A stretch of 64,000 nucleotides of DNA from the NCBI RefSeq assembly GCF_024347055.1, contig NZ_AP024895.1, positions 62,001 through 126,000 on the forward strand. Direction: 5' to 3'. Of this stretch, positions 55,462-63,752 are shown one piece after another. The notes beneath the pieces are model-generated. The model was not told where the DNA came from, did no database searches, and saw nothing but the letters and a program-made list of their open reading frames with translations. Position 1 is the stretch's first letter; every line of letters begins with the position of its first letter. This DNA comes from Vibrio porteresiae DSM 19223. Lineage in GTDB: Bacteria > Pseudomonadota > Gammaproteobacteria > Enterobacterales > Vibrionaceae. The translations under genes were made by a program, and so were the position numbers.

Positions 55462-56328
55462 TTATTCGATGTTCTGGATCTGCTCGCGCATTTGCTCGAT
55501 AAGCACTTTGAGTTCAACACCAGATGCTGTGATATCAGTGCTGATGGATTTTGACGCTAGCGTGTTCGACTCACGGTTAAACTCCTGCATCATGAAATCT
55601 AAGCGACGACCACATGCGCCACCTTTTTTCAGGATGTTGTGTGCTTCTTTCACATGAGAGTCTAGGCGGTCTAACTCTTCTGCTACGTCAGATTTTTGTG
55701 CTAATAGGATCATCTCTTGTTCAATACGAGTTGGATCCATTTCCACTTTTGCTTCTTCGAACTTAGTCACTAGACGTTCACGTTGCCAATCAATAATTTC
55801 TGGCATGCGAGCGCGCACTTTTACGACTTCTTCGCTAATCGCAGTCAGACGTTGTTCGATCAGCTCTTTCATGTTCGCGCCTTCACGACCACGAGTTTCA
55901 ATAAACTCAGTGACTGCACTATCGAATCCATCCAATAAAGCCTTATTGATCACATCCATATCTTGTTCAGGGGTTTCCATTACGCCTGGCCATTGCATAA
56001 CTTGGAATGGATTGATGCGGCTAAGCTCACCAGTCATATGCATGATTTGGTTAGCGGCTTTAATGACTTGCTCTGCGAGTGCTTCATTAATGATCAGATC
56101 ACTTTGTGCGGCTTGGTTTGCTTCAAATCTCAAGCTGCATTCTACTTTACCGCGAGCTAAGCGTTGACGAAAACGCTCGCGCAGCACAGGCTCTAGACCG
56201 CGGAACTGCTCTGGTAAACGGAAGTAGGTTTCTAAATAACGCTGGTTAACCGAACGAATTTCCCAAACGGCACTGCCCCAGTCACCTTTCACTTCTTTGC
56301 GTGAATACGCGGTCATGCTGTAAATCAT
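55462..56328 (-). CDS. yicC: YicC-family endoribonuclease
   Basis: 288-residue cytoplasmic protein. N-terminus MIYSMTAYSRKEVKGDWGSA and EIRSVNQRYLETYFRLPEQF are nearly identical to E. coli YicC. The C-terminal DUF1732 segment includes SHVKEAHNILKKGGACGRRL and DFMMQEFNRESNTLASKS. YicC proteins have been reported to be RNases acting on small RNAs. The start at 56328 has AAGGA upstream and matches E. coli; an ATG 33 bases earlier is less likely. Divergent from rph, the conserved arrangement. Confidence 0.94.
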   Translation of the reverse strand: MIYSMTAYSRKEVKGDWGSAVWEIRSVNQRYLETYFRLPEQFRGLEPVLRERFRQRLARGKVECSLRFEANQAAQSDLIINEALAEQVIKAANQIMHMTGELSRINPFQVMQWPGVMETPEQDMDVINKALLDGFDSAVTEFIETRGREGANMKELIEQRLTAISEEVVKVRARMPEIIDWQRERLVTKFEEAKVEMDPTRIEQEMILLAQKSDVAEELDRLDSHVKEAHNILKKGGACGRRLDFMMQEFNRESNTLASKSISTDITASGVELKVLIEQMREQIQNIE

Positions 56329-56543
56329 CAATGTGTCCTTAGCTTCAAACTTAAAAGGCAATTTCTAAACTTGGCTCATAGTAACATAGAATAAGGCCAA
56401 GGAATTAGCTTACCGATTTGGAGTGGATAAAGGGAAAAGGTTTTCTACCATATAGTGATAGTTGATGGGGTAGGAAGCGATAGGAAATTCCGCTATAATC
56501 TGCGCCCAATCGATTACATCTCACCCAACTAAGGCAGAGAAAT

Positions 56544-57260
56544 ATGCGTCCAAACAACCGTGCGGCTGATCAAGTTCGTCCTATTAAAATCACTCGCAAT
56601 TACACCGCTTATGCAGAAGGTTCTGTATTAGTCGAGTTTGGTAATACTAAAGTGTTATGCAATGCCACGGTTGAAGAGAGCGTGCCACGTTGGCTTAAAG
56701 GCCAAGGTAAAGGTTGGGTGACCGCTGAATACGGTATGTTGCCACGTGCAACGCATTCACGTACACGCCGTGAAGCAACCAACGGTAAACAGGGCGGCCG
56801 TACGATGGAAATCCAGCGCCTGATCGCACGTAGCTTGCGTGCTGTGGTTGACCTTGAAGTCATGGGCGAAATCATGATTACCGTTGATTGTGATGTGATT
56901 CAAGCGGATGGCGGCACTCGTACTGCATCGATTACTGGTGCATGCGTTGCAATGGCCGATGCGTTTGCTTTGCTGGTGAAACAAGGCAAATTGAAAAAGA
57001 ACCCGATGAAAGGTTTAGTGGCTGCCGTTTCTGTAGGTATTTTAGGTGACGATGTTCTGTGTGATTTAGAGTACGTTGAAGATTCTAATGCAGATACCGA
57101 TATGAATGTGGTGATGACCGAAGAAGGTAAGATGATTGAAATTCAGGGTACCGCAGAAGGTGAACCGTTCAGTCACGAGCAGTTAATGCAATTATTAGAG
57201 AGCGCCAAGAAAGGCATCGCTGATATTGTTCAAGTGCAAAAAGAAGCACTGGCCAGTTAG
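56544..57260 (+). CDS. rph: Ribonuclease PH
   Basis: Phosphorolytic 3'-5' exoribonuclease trimming tRNA 3' ends; 238 residues, hexameric in the family. RPNNRAADQVRPIKITRNYT begins the fold; GQGKGWVTAEYGMLPRATHS and RTRREATNGKQGGRTMEIQR form the phosphate and RNA site; TVDCDVIQADGGTRTASITG is the catalytic Asp region. First gene of rph-pyrE; its stop lies seven bases before an attenuator-type hairpin, so its translation can influence pyrE expression, as known in E. coli. Confidence 0.97.
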   Translation: MRPNNRAADQVRPIKITRNYTAYAEGSVLVEFGNTKVLCNATVEESVPRWLKGQGKGWVTAEYGMLPRATHSRTRREATNGKQGGRTMEIQRLIARSLRAVVDLEVMGEIMITVDCDVIQADGGTRTASITGACVAMADAFALLVKQGKLKKNPMKGLVAAVSVGILGDDVLCDLEYVEDSNADTDMNVVMTEEGKMIEIQGTAEGEPFSHEQLMQLLESAKKGIADIVQVQKEALAS

Positions 57261-57266
57261 TTTTTA

Positions 57267-57297
57267 AAATAGCTCCTTATTTAAGGGGCTATTTTTT
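57267..57297 (+). terminator. pyrE attenuator terminator
   Basis: Stem AAATAGCTCCTT / AAGGGGCTATTT with an ATTT loop and a seven-T run. It starts only seven bases after the rph stop and follows a T-rich pause stretch, the arrangement that couples pyrE to UTP supply in E. coli. Confidence 0.8.
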
Positions 57298-57308
57298 TGC
57301 GTTTTTCT

Positions 57309-57348
57309 CACCACCAGGGGGAAATGGTTTGGACGCCATCCGGTGGTG
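57309..57348 (+). promoter_or_regulatory. GC-rich second hairpin in the pyrE leader
   Basis: Arms CACCACC.GG and CC.GGTGGTG enclose a smaller ATGG/CCAT stem, between the attenuator and pyrE, 47 bases before its start. It has no T-run and could be a 5' stabiliser after readthrough or part of the leader fold. Confidence 0.45.
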
Positions 57349-57394
57349 GGAACACATTCAAAAGAGCACATTAGGTAGGAAGAGAGAGATTAAA

Positions 57395-58036
57395 ATGAAA
57401 GCGTACCAGCGTGAGTTTATTGAGTTTGCCCTAGAGCGTGAAGTGCTGAAATTTGGTGAGTTTACTCTGAAATCCGGACGTAAAAGCCCATATTTCTTTA
57501 ACGCTGGTCTGTTTAATACCGGAAGTGATTTGGCTCGTCTAGGCCGTTTTTATGCAGCAGCGTTGGCTGATTCTGGCATTGAGTTCGATGTGCTATTTGG
57601 CCCTGCGTATAAAGGGATTCCAATAGCGACAACCACAGCAGTCGCATTGGCGGATCACCACAACATCGATACACCATACTGTTTTAACCGTAAAGAAGCG
57701 AAAGACCACGGTGAAGGCGGCAACTTGGTGGGGAGTGCTTTGGCAGGACGTATCATGCTGGTTGATGATGTGATTACCGCAGGTACCGCCATTCGTGAAT
57801 CGATGGACCTTATTCAACATCATGGCGCAGATTTGGCCGGCGTACTTGTGGCGATTGACCGCCAAGAAAAAGGCAAAGGCGAATTGTCAGCGATTCAAGA
57901 AGTGGAACGTGACTTTGGCTGTAGTGTGATTTCGATTGTTAGCCTAACGGATTTGATCGCTTATCTAGAAGAGCGTGGCACCAATGCTGAGCAGCTAGAA
58001 GCAGTAAAAGAGTACCGTGCTCAATACGGTATTTAA
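57395..58036 (+). CDS. pyrE: Orotate phosphoribosyltransferase
   Basis: Joins orotate and PRPP to give OMP in pyrimidine synthesis; 213 residues, dimeric in the family. SGRKSPYFFNAGLFNTG binds orotate, LFGPAYKGIPIATTTAVAL follows, and the PRPP loop is RIMLVDDVITAGTAIRES. The start at 57395 (MKAYQREFIEFAL) matches E. coli PyrE and has AGGAAGAGAGAG upstream. Downstream of rph and its attenuator. Confidence 0.97.
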   Translation: MKAYQREFIEFALEREVLKFGEFTLKSGRKSPYFFNAGLFNTGSDLARLGRFYAAALADSGIEFDVLFGPAYKGIPIATTTAVALADHHNIDTPYCFNRKEAKDHGEGGNLVGSALAGRIMLVDDVITAGTAIRESMDLIQHHGADLAGVLVAIDRQEKGKGELSAIQEVERDFGCSVISIVSLTDLIAYLEERGTNAEQLEAVKEYRAQYGI

Positions 58037-58086
58037 TGATCTAAGTTGAATGGTTTATTCTGTATTCAGAATAAAGTGCACTAAGA

Positions 58087-58113
58087 CAAAGCGCCCAGTA
58101 GGGCGCTTTTTTT
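58087..58113 (+). terminator. Intrinsic terminator after pyrE
   Basis: Stem AAGCGCCC / GGGCGCTT with an AGTA loop and a run of seven T, convergent with the acyltransferase gene. Confidence 0.9.
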
Positions 58114-58129
58114 GTTCGATGGTCATCGC

Positions 58130-59083
58130 CTATTTATAACGGCGTCCAACTTTGTAATCAGGATTGGATTCGTGTTTAAAGCGGCGGTGCAGCCACATCC
58201 ATTGTTCTGGTGCGCGCAGAATAAGCTCTTCTACAAACTTATTCATGTAACCTGCAGCGGCAACTGCGTCTCTTTGAGGAAAATCAGCATCGATGGCTTT
58301 GTCGGCCATGATGTCGTATTTCCCTTGTTGGTTTCTGAAACCAGAGCCAATTACAATGCCGCACTTACTGAGTTTGGCCAAAATACTGGTCCCCGTTGTT
58401 GTGCAGGCATCTTCTACCGCAAATAACGGCACATAAGCCGCGTTCTTTTTGCCATAGTCATGATCAGGTAAGTAAAACAGGCGGTCTCCTTCACGCATCA
58501 CACGCACCATCTGTTTTAGATCTTTACGGTCAACGACGCGATTACCATTGTGAGTACGCCCCCAATACTGAATAAAGTTATACGCTGGGTTATCGTGTGG
58601 GCGAAAAACACCATAACCAGATAAACCAATCACAGCGAAAGCGCGAGCCGTGATCTCTAGATTCAAAGCGTGGACACAGCAGAGAAGCACGCCCTTACCC
58701 TGTTCTTCATAGTCACGTAGAGGCTGAGTGTTATGCTCGATGATATGACGTTTAAAACGGCATGTCGGCCAAAACCAAGCAATGCCGGTTTCAACCAAAC
58801 CAGCGCCCGTATTTTTGAAGTTCTCTAGGACAAAGCGATCAATTTCAATCTGGCTCATCTCGGGGAACGCCAATTCAAGATTTCGTCTTGCTGTGCGCAC
58901 ACGGCCTTTAGCAAAGCGCATCGAGAATTTACCCAATCCTCTCCCCATCGCGAGTAGCCATGAATAAGGCATTGCATTCACAAAGAGTGCCAGCAGGCCA
59001 AAGCCAATCCATACTCCCCAGTACTTTGGAGCTAATAGCGCATAGGTGAATTTGGGATTGTCTAAATTTACGTTTTGATTCAT
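58130..59083 (-). CDS. lpxL: Lipid A late acyltransferase, LpxL type
   Basis: Adds a secondary acyl chain to Kdo2-lipid A at the inner membrane; 317 residues. One N-terminal membrane helix (about 22-40), then RRNLELAFPEMSQIEIDRFV and VETGIAWFWPTCRFKRHI. The catalytic H-X4-E is H138/E143 in VHALNLEITAR. DNPAYNFIQYWGR, LPDHDYGKKNAAYVPLF and APEQWMWLHRRFK are family hallmarks, closer to E. coli LpxL than LpxM. V. cholerae, as I recall, has two paralogues (lpxN and lpxL) at this place; only one is here, so its acyl specificity is open. Confidence 0.85.
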   Translation of the reverse strand: MNQNVNLDNPKFTYALLAPKYWGVWIGFGLLALFVNAMPYSWLLAMGRGLGKFSMRFAKGRVRTARRNLELAFPEMSQIEIDRFVLENFKNTGAGLVETGIAWFWPTCRFKRHIIEHNTQPLRDYEEQGKGVLLCCVHALNLEITARAFAVIGLSGYGVFRPHDNPAYNFIQYWGRTHNGNRVVDRKDLKQMVRVMREGDRLFYLPDHDYGKKNAAYVPLFAVEDACTTTGTSILAKLSKCGIVIGSGFRNQQGKYDIMADKAIDADFPQRDAVAAAGYMNKFVEELILRAPEQWMWLHRRFKHESNPDYKVGRRYK

Positions 59084-59143
59084 TCGTGTTACTTACATAT
59101 TGAATTCTTAAATTTGAACAAATTTCGTTCTATTTCGGGGTTC

Positions 59144-59734
59144 TTACAAAAGTTGAGCGCTAAGTAGTGCCCAATACTGGTCGAAGTTTTCAGTAGGAAG
59201 GTATTTAAAATCGGAGCGAACAAAACGGTTGAGGCTACCTTCTACTTGACCAAGCAATTGTGCTGCAAGAATGCTTTCATCGACAGGAAATGACTTGCCT
59301 TCACGAATTTTACGTTCACGTAAAATTTGGCGTAGTGAGGTTTCAATCCGTTCAAAAAGCTGGTTAATGCGTTCACGTAAGCGCTCATTTTCAAACATTA
59401 GAGCATGACCAGAAAGTATTCGTGTTAAGCCTGGGTTACGTTCAGCGAATACCAGCAATAGCTGCAGTACGAGACGGATACGATTTAATGTGTCTTTTTC
59501 TTCATCAAAAATACGGTTAATTCGGGTCATTAACGACTCTTCGATGAATTCTATGAGCCCTTCAAACATGCGGGCTTTGCTTGGAAAATGGCGATAAAGA
59601 GCCGCTTCGGATACACCGACTTGTTTTGCCAGTTTGGCGGTTGTGATGCGCGATGCACCTTCATGTGACTCCAACATCTCAGCTAAGGCTTGGAGAATTT
59701 CTTCACGACGATTCGATTTCTTAGTGCCGGCCAT
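59144..59734 (-). CDS. slmA: Nucleoid occlusion factor SlmA
   Basis: TetR-fold DNA-binding protein that blocks FtsZ assembly over the nucleoid; 196 residues from the start chosen here. MAGTKKSNRREEILQALAEM leads into the helix-turn-helix ITTAKLAKQVGVSEAALYRH and FPSKARMFEGLIEFIEE. The C-terminal dimer domain includes LSGHALMFENERLRERINQL. The longer frame to 59809 lacks homology, and the start at 59734 matches E. coli SlmA. Next to coaBC, the conserved order. Not an efflux regulator despite its fold. Confidence 0.95.
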   Translation of the reverse strand: MAGTKKSNRREEILQALAEMLESHEGASRITTAKLAKQVGVSEAALYRHFPSKARMFEGLIEFIEESLMTRINRIFDEEKDTLNRIRLVLQLLLVFAERNPGLTRILSGHALMFENERLRERINQLFERIETSLRQILRERKIREGKSFPVDESILAAQLLGQVEGSLNRFVRSDFKYLPTENFDQYWALLSAQLL

Positions 59735-59828
59735 AACCCGATTTTTCCTTATGCTTACCACTACGTTATCTTGAGAACTTTGATCGTTGATAGGACGTAT
59801 TGAGCTCAATACGTCCTGCGCTGTTACT

Positions 59829-61028
59829 CTAAAGCTTGTTATTAATTAATAGCATCAGGGACTGCGCGAGTTGTGCTTTACTTGCTAAAGGCAAGCTTTG
59901 CTCACAATCACGACCATAAATGGTGAGCGCGTTATCGTTACTATTGAACCCCTGACCTGCAATAGAAACATCGTTCGCACAAATCATGTCGAGATTTTTC
60001 TTAAGCAATTTGCTGCGAGCGTATTTTTCTACGTCCTGCGTTTCTGCAGCAAAGCCAACCGTAAACGGTCGGTTTTCTGTCATCGCACCAACGGAGGCAA
60101 CGATATCAGGATTTTTTACCATAGTAATGACAAGGTTATCATTCTCGTCGGTTTTTTTGATTTTGTGCTCAGCAATCGACTCAGGGCGATAATCCGCCAC
60201 TGCGGCGCAGCCGATGAAAATATCGTACGATGCGGCATGATTCATCACCGCTTGGTGCATGTCGACTGCCGAGATGACATCTATGCGCTGCACTCCAGCC
60301 GGGGTTGCAAGAGACACTGGACCTGCGATAAGTGTGACTTTGGCACCTAGGTTTGCCGCTGCCTCTGCAATGGCAAAGCCCATTTTGCCTGAACTGTGGT
60401 TCGACAGGTAACGAACGGGATCGAGCGCTTCACGAGTTGGGCCAGCCGTGAGCAACACACTTTTTCCGTCAAGAGGCTTTGGGCCGAAAAAGGCCTCACA
60501 GCGATGGACTAATTCCATTGGATCGAGCATACGACCAGGACCTACATCACCACACGCTTGTTCACCGGCATCAGGACCCCAAATGGTGTAACCGCGGCGA
60601 GTGAGTGTTGCGAGATTCTCTTGCGTTGCCACATTGCGATACATCTGCTGATTCATCGCAGGAGAGACAACCACTGGCGCATCCGTTGCAAGCACTAACG
60701 TCGATAATAGGTCATTGCCCATCCCCGCACTGACACGCGCAATTAAGTCAGCTGTTGCTGGTGCGAGTAGCACTAGGTCTGCCCATTTCGCGAGCTCAAT
60801 GTGACCCATGGACGCTTCCGCTGCAGGATCAAATAAGCTATCAGAAACAGGTTTTCCTGATACCGCTTGCATGGTTAATGGAGTGATAAAGGCTTCCGCT
60901 GCTTTGGTCATAACCACGCGGACTTCTGCACCGCGTTCAATCAGGCGGCGTGTTAACTCTGCACATTTGTAAGCAGCGATACCGCCGCTGATACCAAGCA
61001 GAATTTTCTTTCCTGCTAATGTTTGCAT
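59829..61028 (-). CDS. coaBC: CoaBC: phosphopantothenoylcysteine decarboxylase/synthetase
   Basis: Bifunctional coenzyme A synthesis enzyme, 399 residues. The N-terminal flavin decarboxylase (CoaC, about 1-190) has ILLGISGGIAAYKCAELTRR, APATADLIARVSAGMGNDLL, the PAMNQQMYRN motif and the active Cys in GEQACGDVGPGRM. The C-terminal CTP-dependent synthetase (CoaB) has LTAGPTREALDPVRYLSNHS, SSGKMGFAIAEAAANLGAKV and the KIKKTD Lys motif. Upstream of slmA on the same strand. Confidence 0.97.
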   Translation of the reverse strand: MQTLAGKKILLGISGGIAAYKCAELTRRLIERGAEVRVVMTKAAEAFITPLTMQAVSGKPVSDSLFDPAAEASMGHIELAKWADLVLLAPATADLIARVSAGMGNDLLSTLVLATDAPVVVSPAMNQQMYRNVATQENLATLTRRGYTIWGPDAGEQACGDVGPGRMLDPMELVHRCEAFFGPKPLDGKSVLLTAGPTREALDPVRYLSNHSSGKMGFAIAEAAANLGAKVTLIAGPVSLATPAGVQRIDVISAVDMHQAVMNHAASYDIFIGCAAVADYRPESIAEHKIKKTDENDNLVITMVKNPDIVASVGAMTENRPFTVGFAAETQDVEKYARSKLLKKNLDMICANDVSIAGQGFNSNDNALTIYGRDCEQSLPLASKAQLAQSLMLLINNKL

Positions 61029-61303
61029 TCTGGGTTCCTCAAAAATTCTGAGCGCTATGCTAGCACAACTCCCAAAATATGTCAGAGCCAGGCTAACTCC
61101 TCATCAGAAAACAAAAAAGATCGCTAATTGAGTAAAACATAAACGACGTCAACCTTATTGAATCTCGAATGTGAGATAGTTACTTATAAACAACTCGTTG
61201 CATTTGAGCCGATTCACGCCTGTTGCAACGAAACGCTGCTACCTTCCTTAGCTCACCGCTATCGTAAGGACATAATAAGAACAGAGAATTCAAAGGAAAT
61301 TGT

Positions 61304-62983
61304 ATGGCGATCTCGTTACGAAGTAAGACCAAATTGCTGCTGTTGACCGTTATTCCGCTGGTGATCATCACTTCGATTGTCACATGGGTGTTTTATCGCA
61401 GTGGCGTGCAAAATCTAGAGCAAGAGTTAACGCAATATCGTCATGACCTTATTGAAACGCGCAAAGCGGAACTGAAATCTTACATTCTGATGGGCGTCAC
61501 AGCAGTGAAACCTTTATACGATGCCGATCAGCATGGTGAAAACCAGGCACTGGCAAAACAAATACTCAAGGCGATGCGATTTGGTGAAGATGGCTATTTC
61601 TTTGGCTATAACTCGCAAGGTGTCACGGTATTGCATGGGATGAATGTGAGTTTAGAGGGCAAAAACCTATACGGGCTAAAAGATGAAAATGGTTTACTGG
61701 TGATTCAAGAGATTATCAAAACCGCCAAAGAAGGTGATGGTTACCTTGAGTTCTCTTGGAATAAGCCCTCGTTACATAAAGCAGTACAAAAATTGGGTTA
61801 TCAACAATATCTATCTAAGTGGGATTGGATTTTAGGGACGGGCGTCTATATCGATGATATCGACCATCAAGTAGCCTCCTATCGTGCGAACCGAGAAGCG
61901 CAGCTTTATTCTCAAACTTGGTATGCGATTGGCTTATCTGTGTTCGGTTTAATCATTACGATTATTGTGGTGAGCTGGATAATATCCCGTGGCGTTAAAC
62001 CACTAAAACACATTGCTGAATCTTTACAAGATGTAGCAACAGGTGAGGGAGATTTAACCGCTCGTTTAGCCGTAGAAAGCCAAGATGAAATTGGTGATGC
62101 TGCGCGAGCCTTTAACCAGTTTATGGATAAAATTCACTCGATGATCAAAGAAGTAAGTCGCGCTGAAACAGGCATCGCGCAAGCGGTGGTATCACTCAAT
62201 CAACAAAATGCTCAAGCCAATCAACAGATGAGCGAGCACAGCTTAGAAACCGATAAAGTCGTGACGGCCGTGACCGAAATGAGTGCCACTGCGCGAGAAG
62301 TGGCACAGAACACCAACTCTACGGCACATGCGATTGAATCAGCCAACGAGCAAATATCGGCAGCACAACATGAAGTAAATGATGCCGTCAAAGGTATCGA
62401 TGCGTTAGTCAAAGAGGTCAATACCACATCGGATGCGATTGCTGAATTGAGTGCGCAAGCAAGCCAAATTACCAAGATTCTCAGTGTGATCGGTGATATT
62501 GCTGAGCAAACCAATTTGCTTGCTCTTAATGCCGCAATTGAAGCGGCGCGTGCAGGTGAGCAAGGAAGAGGTTTTGCTGTGGTTGCAGATGAGGTGCGTT
62601 CTCTTGCGGGAAGGACGCAAGTCAGTACCCAAGAAATCGGTGATATGTTAGGTACACTAAATCACGGTGTAGAAAAAGCAGTGAAGAGTATGCAGGTGAG
62701 CCAAGAGCGTGGTGAGCAAACAGCTAAGGATTCTCAAGCGATTCGCAGCAGTTTATCGGGGATCGCACAAGTCGTGAGCACGATTCAAGAAATGGGTATC
62801 CAAACCGCCTCCGCAGCTGAAGAGCAAAGCTTAGTGGCGGAAGACATTAATCAAAACTTGGTTCACATTCAGCAAATCGTCAATGAATTAGGTGAGGGTG
62901 TGCATCAGTCGGTCGAGATTGGTGAATCGCTTGCCGCCTCAGGGAATGAAATGAGTGCATTGGTCGGACACTTTAAGATCTAA
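61304..62983 (+). CDS. Methyl-accepting chemotaxis protein with single Cache sensor
   Basis: 559-residue transmembrane chemoreceptor. TM1 about 11-29 (LLLLTVIPLVIITSIVTWVF). The periplasmic single-Cache domain (about 35-195) has ILKAMRFGEDGYFFGYNSQG and YLSKWDWILGTGVYIDDIDH. TM2 about 207-228, HAMP about 229-285 (RGVKPLKHIAESLQDVATGE). The cytoplasmic signalling hairpin contains the tip IAEQTNLLALNAAIEAARAG and ERGFAVVADEVRSLAGRT-like sequence (QGRGFAVVADEVRSLAGRT). No C-terminal CheR/CheB-tethering pentapeptide. AAAGGAA precedes the ATG. The ligand is unknown; sCache receptors often sense small organic acids. It is monocistronic. Confidence 0.93.
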   Translation: MAISLRSKTKLLLLTVIPLVIITSIVTWVFYRSGVQNLEQELTQYRHDLIETRKAELKSYILMGVTAVKPLYDADQHGENQALAKQILKAMRFGEDGYFFGYNSQGVTVLHGMNVSLEGKNLYGLKDENGLLVIQEIIKTAKEGDGYLEFSWNKPSLHKAVQKLGYQQYLSKWDWILGTGVYIDDIDHQVASYRANREAQLYSQTWYAIGLSVFGLIITIIVVSWIISRGVKPLKHIAESLQDVATGEGDLTARLAVESQDEIGDAARAFNQFMDKIHSMIKEVSRAETGIAQAVVSLNQQNAQANQQMSEHSLETDKVVTAVTEMSATAREVAQNTNSTAHAIESANEQISAAQHEVNDAVKGIDALVKEVNTTSDAIAELSAQASQITKILSVIGDIAEQTNLLALNAAIEAARAGEQGRGFAVVADEVRSLAGRTQVSTQEIGDMLGTLNHGVEKAVKSMQVSQERGEQTAKDSQAIRSSLSGIAQVVSTIQEMGIQTASAAEEQSLVAEDINQNLVHIQQIVNELGEGVHQSVEIGESLAASGNEMSALVGHFKI

Positions 62984-63050
62984 GTTAAGTGAAGTGACTC
63001 GAAAGGATCGCCAGGTGTCATTGAGCTTCTAGCATATTTTTGTCCTGATA

Positions 63051-63076
63051 GGGCTTCTTTTTAAGGAGCCCTTTTT
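63051..63076 (+). terminator. Terminator hairpin that contains the radC ribosome binding site
   Basis: Stem GGGCTTC / GGAGCCC with a short T-rich loop and a run of six T that ends at the radC ATG. The AAGGAG Shine-Dalgarno of radC (about 63063-63068) lies in its loop and right arm. Transcripts from the chemoreceptor gene would end here, and readthrough RNA would have radC's ribosome site paired. Confidence 0.7.
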
Positions 63077-63077
63077 T

Positions 63078-63752
63078 ATGAAATTAAAACAGTTGCCCAG
63101 CGATTCGCTTCCACGGGAAAAATTGCTTAAGCGAGGCGCTCATTCATTATCTGATGCTGAGTTATTGGCCATTTTTTTACGCACAGGAACGCCGGGCATG
63201 AATGTGCTAACGTTGGCCGATCACTTACTGAATGATTTTGGCTCACTTCGCGCGCTCTTCTGTGCTTCTCAAGAACAATTTTGTTTACGTAAAGGCTTGG
63301 GGGTTGCAAAGTTTGTCCAACTCCAAGCGGTAGTGGAGATGACGCAGCGCTTTCTCGCGGAAACCTTGCAACGGGGTGACGCTTTGACTAGCCCTGAACA
63401 AACCAAGCTCTATCTTTCCAGCGTACTGCGCGATCGCCAACGAGAAGCCTTCTATTTGCTGTTTCTCGATAATCAGCATCGAGTCATCCAAGATGAGATT
63501 CTCTTTGAAGGTACTATTGATTCCGCCTCTGTTTATCCGAGAGAAGTGGTGAAGCGTGCGCTGCACCATAATGCCGCTGCAGTTATTTTGGCTCATAACC
63601 ACCCATCAGGTATTGCTGAGCCGAGCCAAGCCGATCGCCGCATTACGACTCGGTTAATTGACGCGCTTTCATTAGTGGATATTCGGGTATTAGATCATTT
63701 CGTGGTTGGGGATGGAGAAGTTATCTCATTTGTTGAACGCGGTTGGATTTAA
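63078..63752 (+). CDS. radC: RadC/JAMM-domain protein
   Basis: 224 residues, cytoplasmic. An N-terminal helix-hairpin-helix-like part (about 1-95, with LPREKLLKRGAHSLSDAELL) is followed by a JAMM metalloprotease-like domain with the zinc motif AHNHPSGIAEPSQAD. The biochemical role of RadC is unsettled; its old link to DNA repair in E. coli was attributed to another gene. The ATG at 63078 has AAGGAG nine to ten bases upstream. In vibrios it normally precedes rpmB, which would lie just beyond the window. Confidence 0.93.
   Translation: MKLKQLPSDSLPREKLLKRGAHSLSDAELLAIFLRTGTPGMNVLTLADHLLNDFGSLRALFCASQEQFCLRKGLGVAKFVQLQAVVEMTQRFLAETLQRGDALTSPEQTKLYLSSVLRDRQREAFYLLFLDNQHRVIQDEILFEGTIDSASVYPREVVKRALHHNAAAVILAHNHPSGIAEPSQADRRITTRLIDALSLVDIRVLDHFVVGDGEVISFVERGWI

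Noticed and set aside
59144..59734. SlmA considered as the missing TetR regulator of the efflux genes
   Set aside because: Its sequence and its place next to coaBC identify it as the nucleoid occlusion factor, 49 kb away from the vexAB-like operator.
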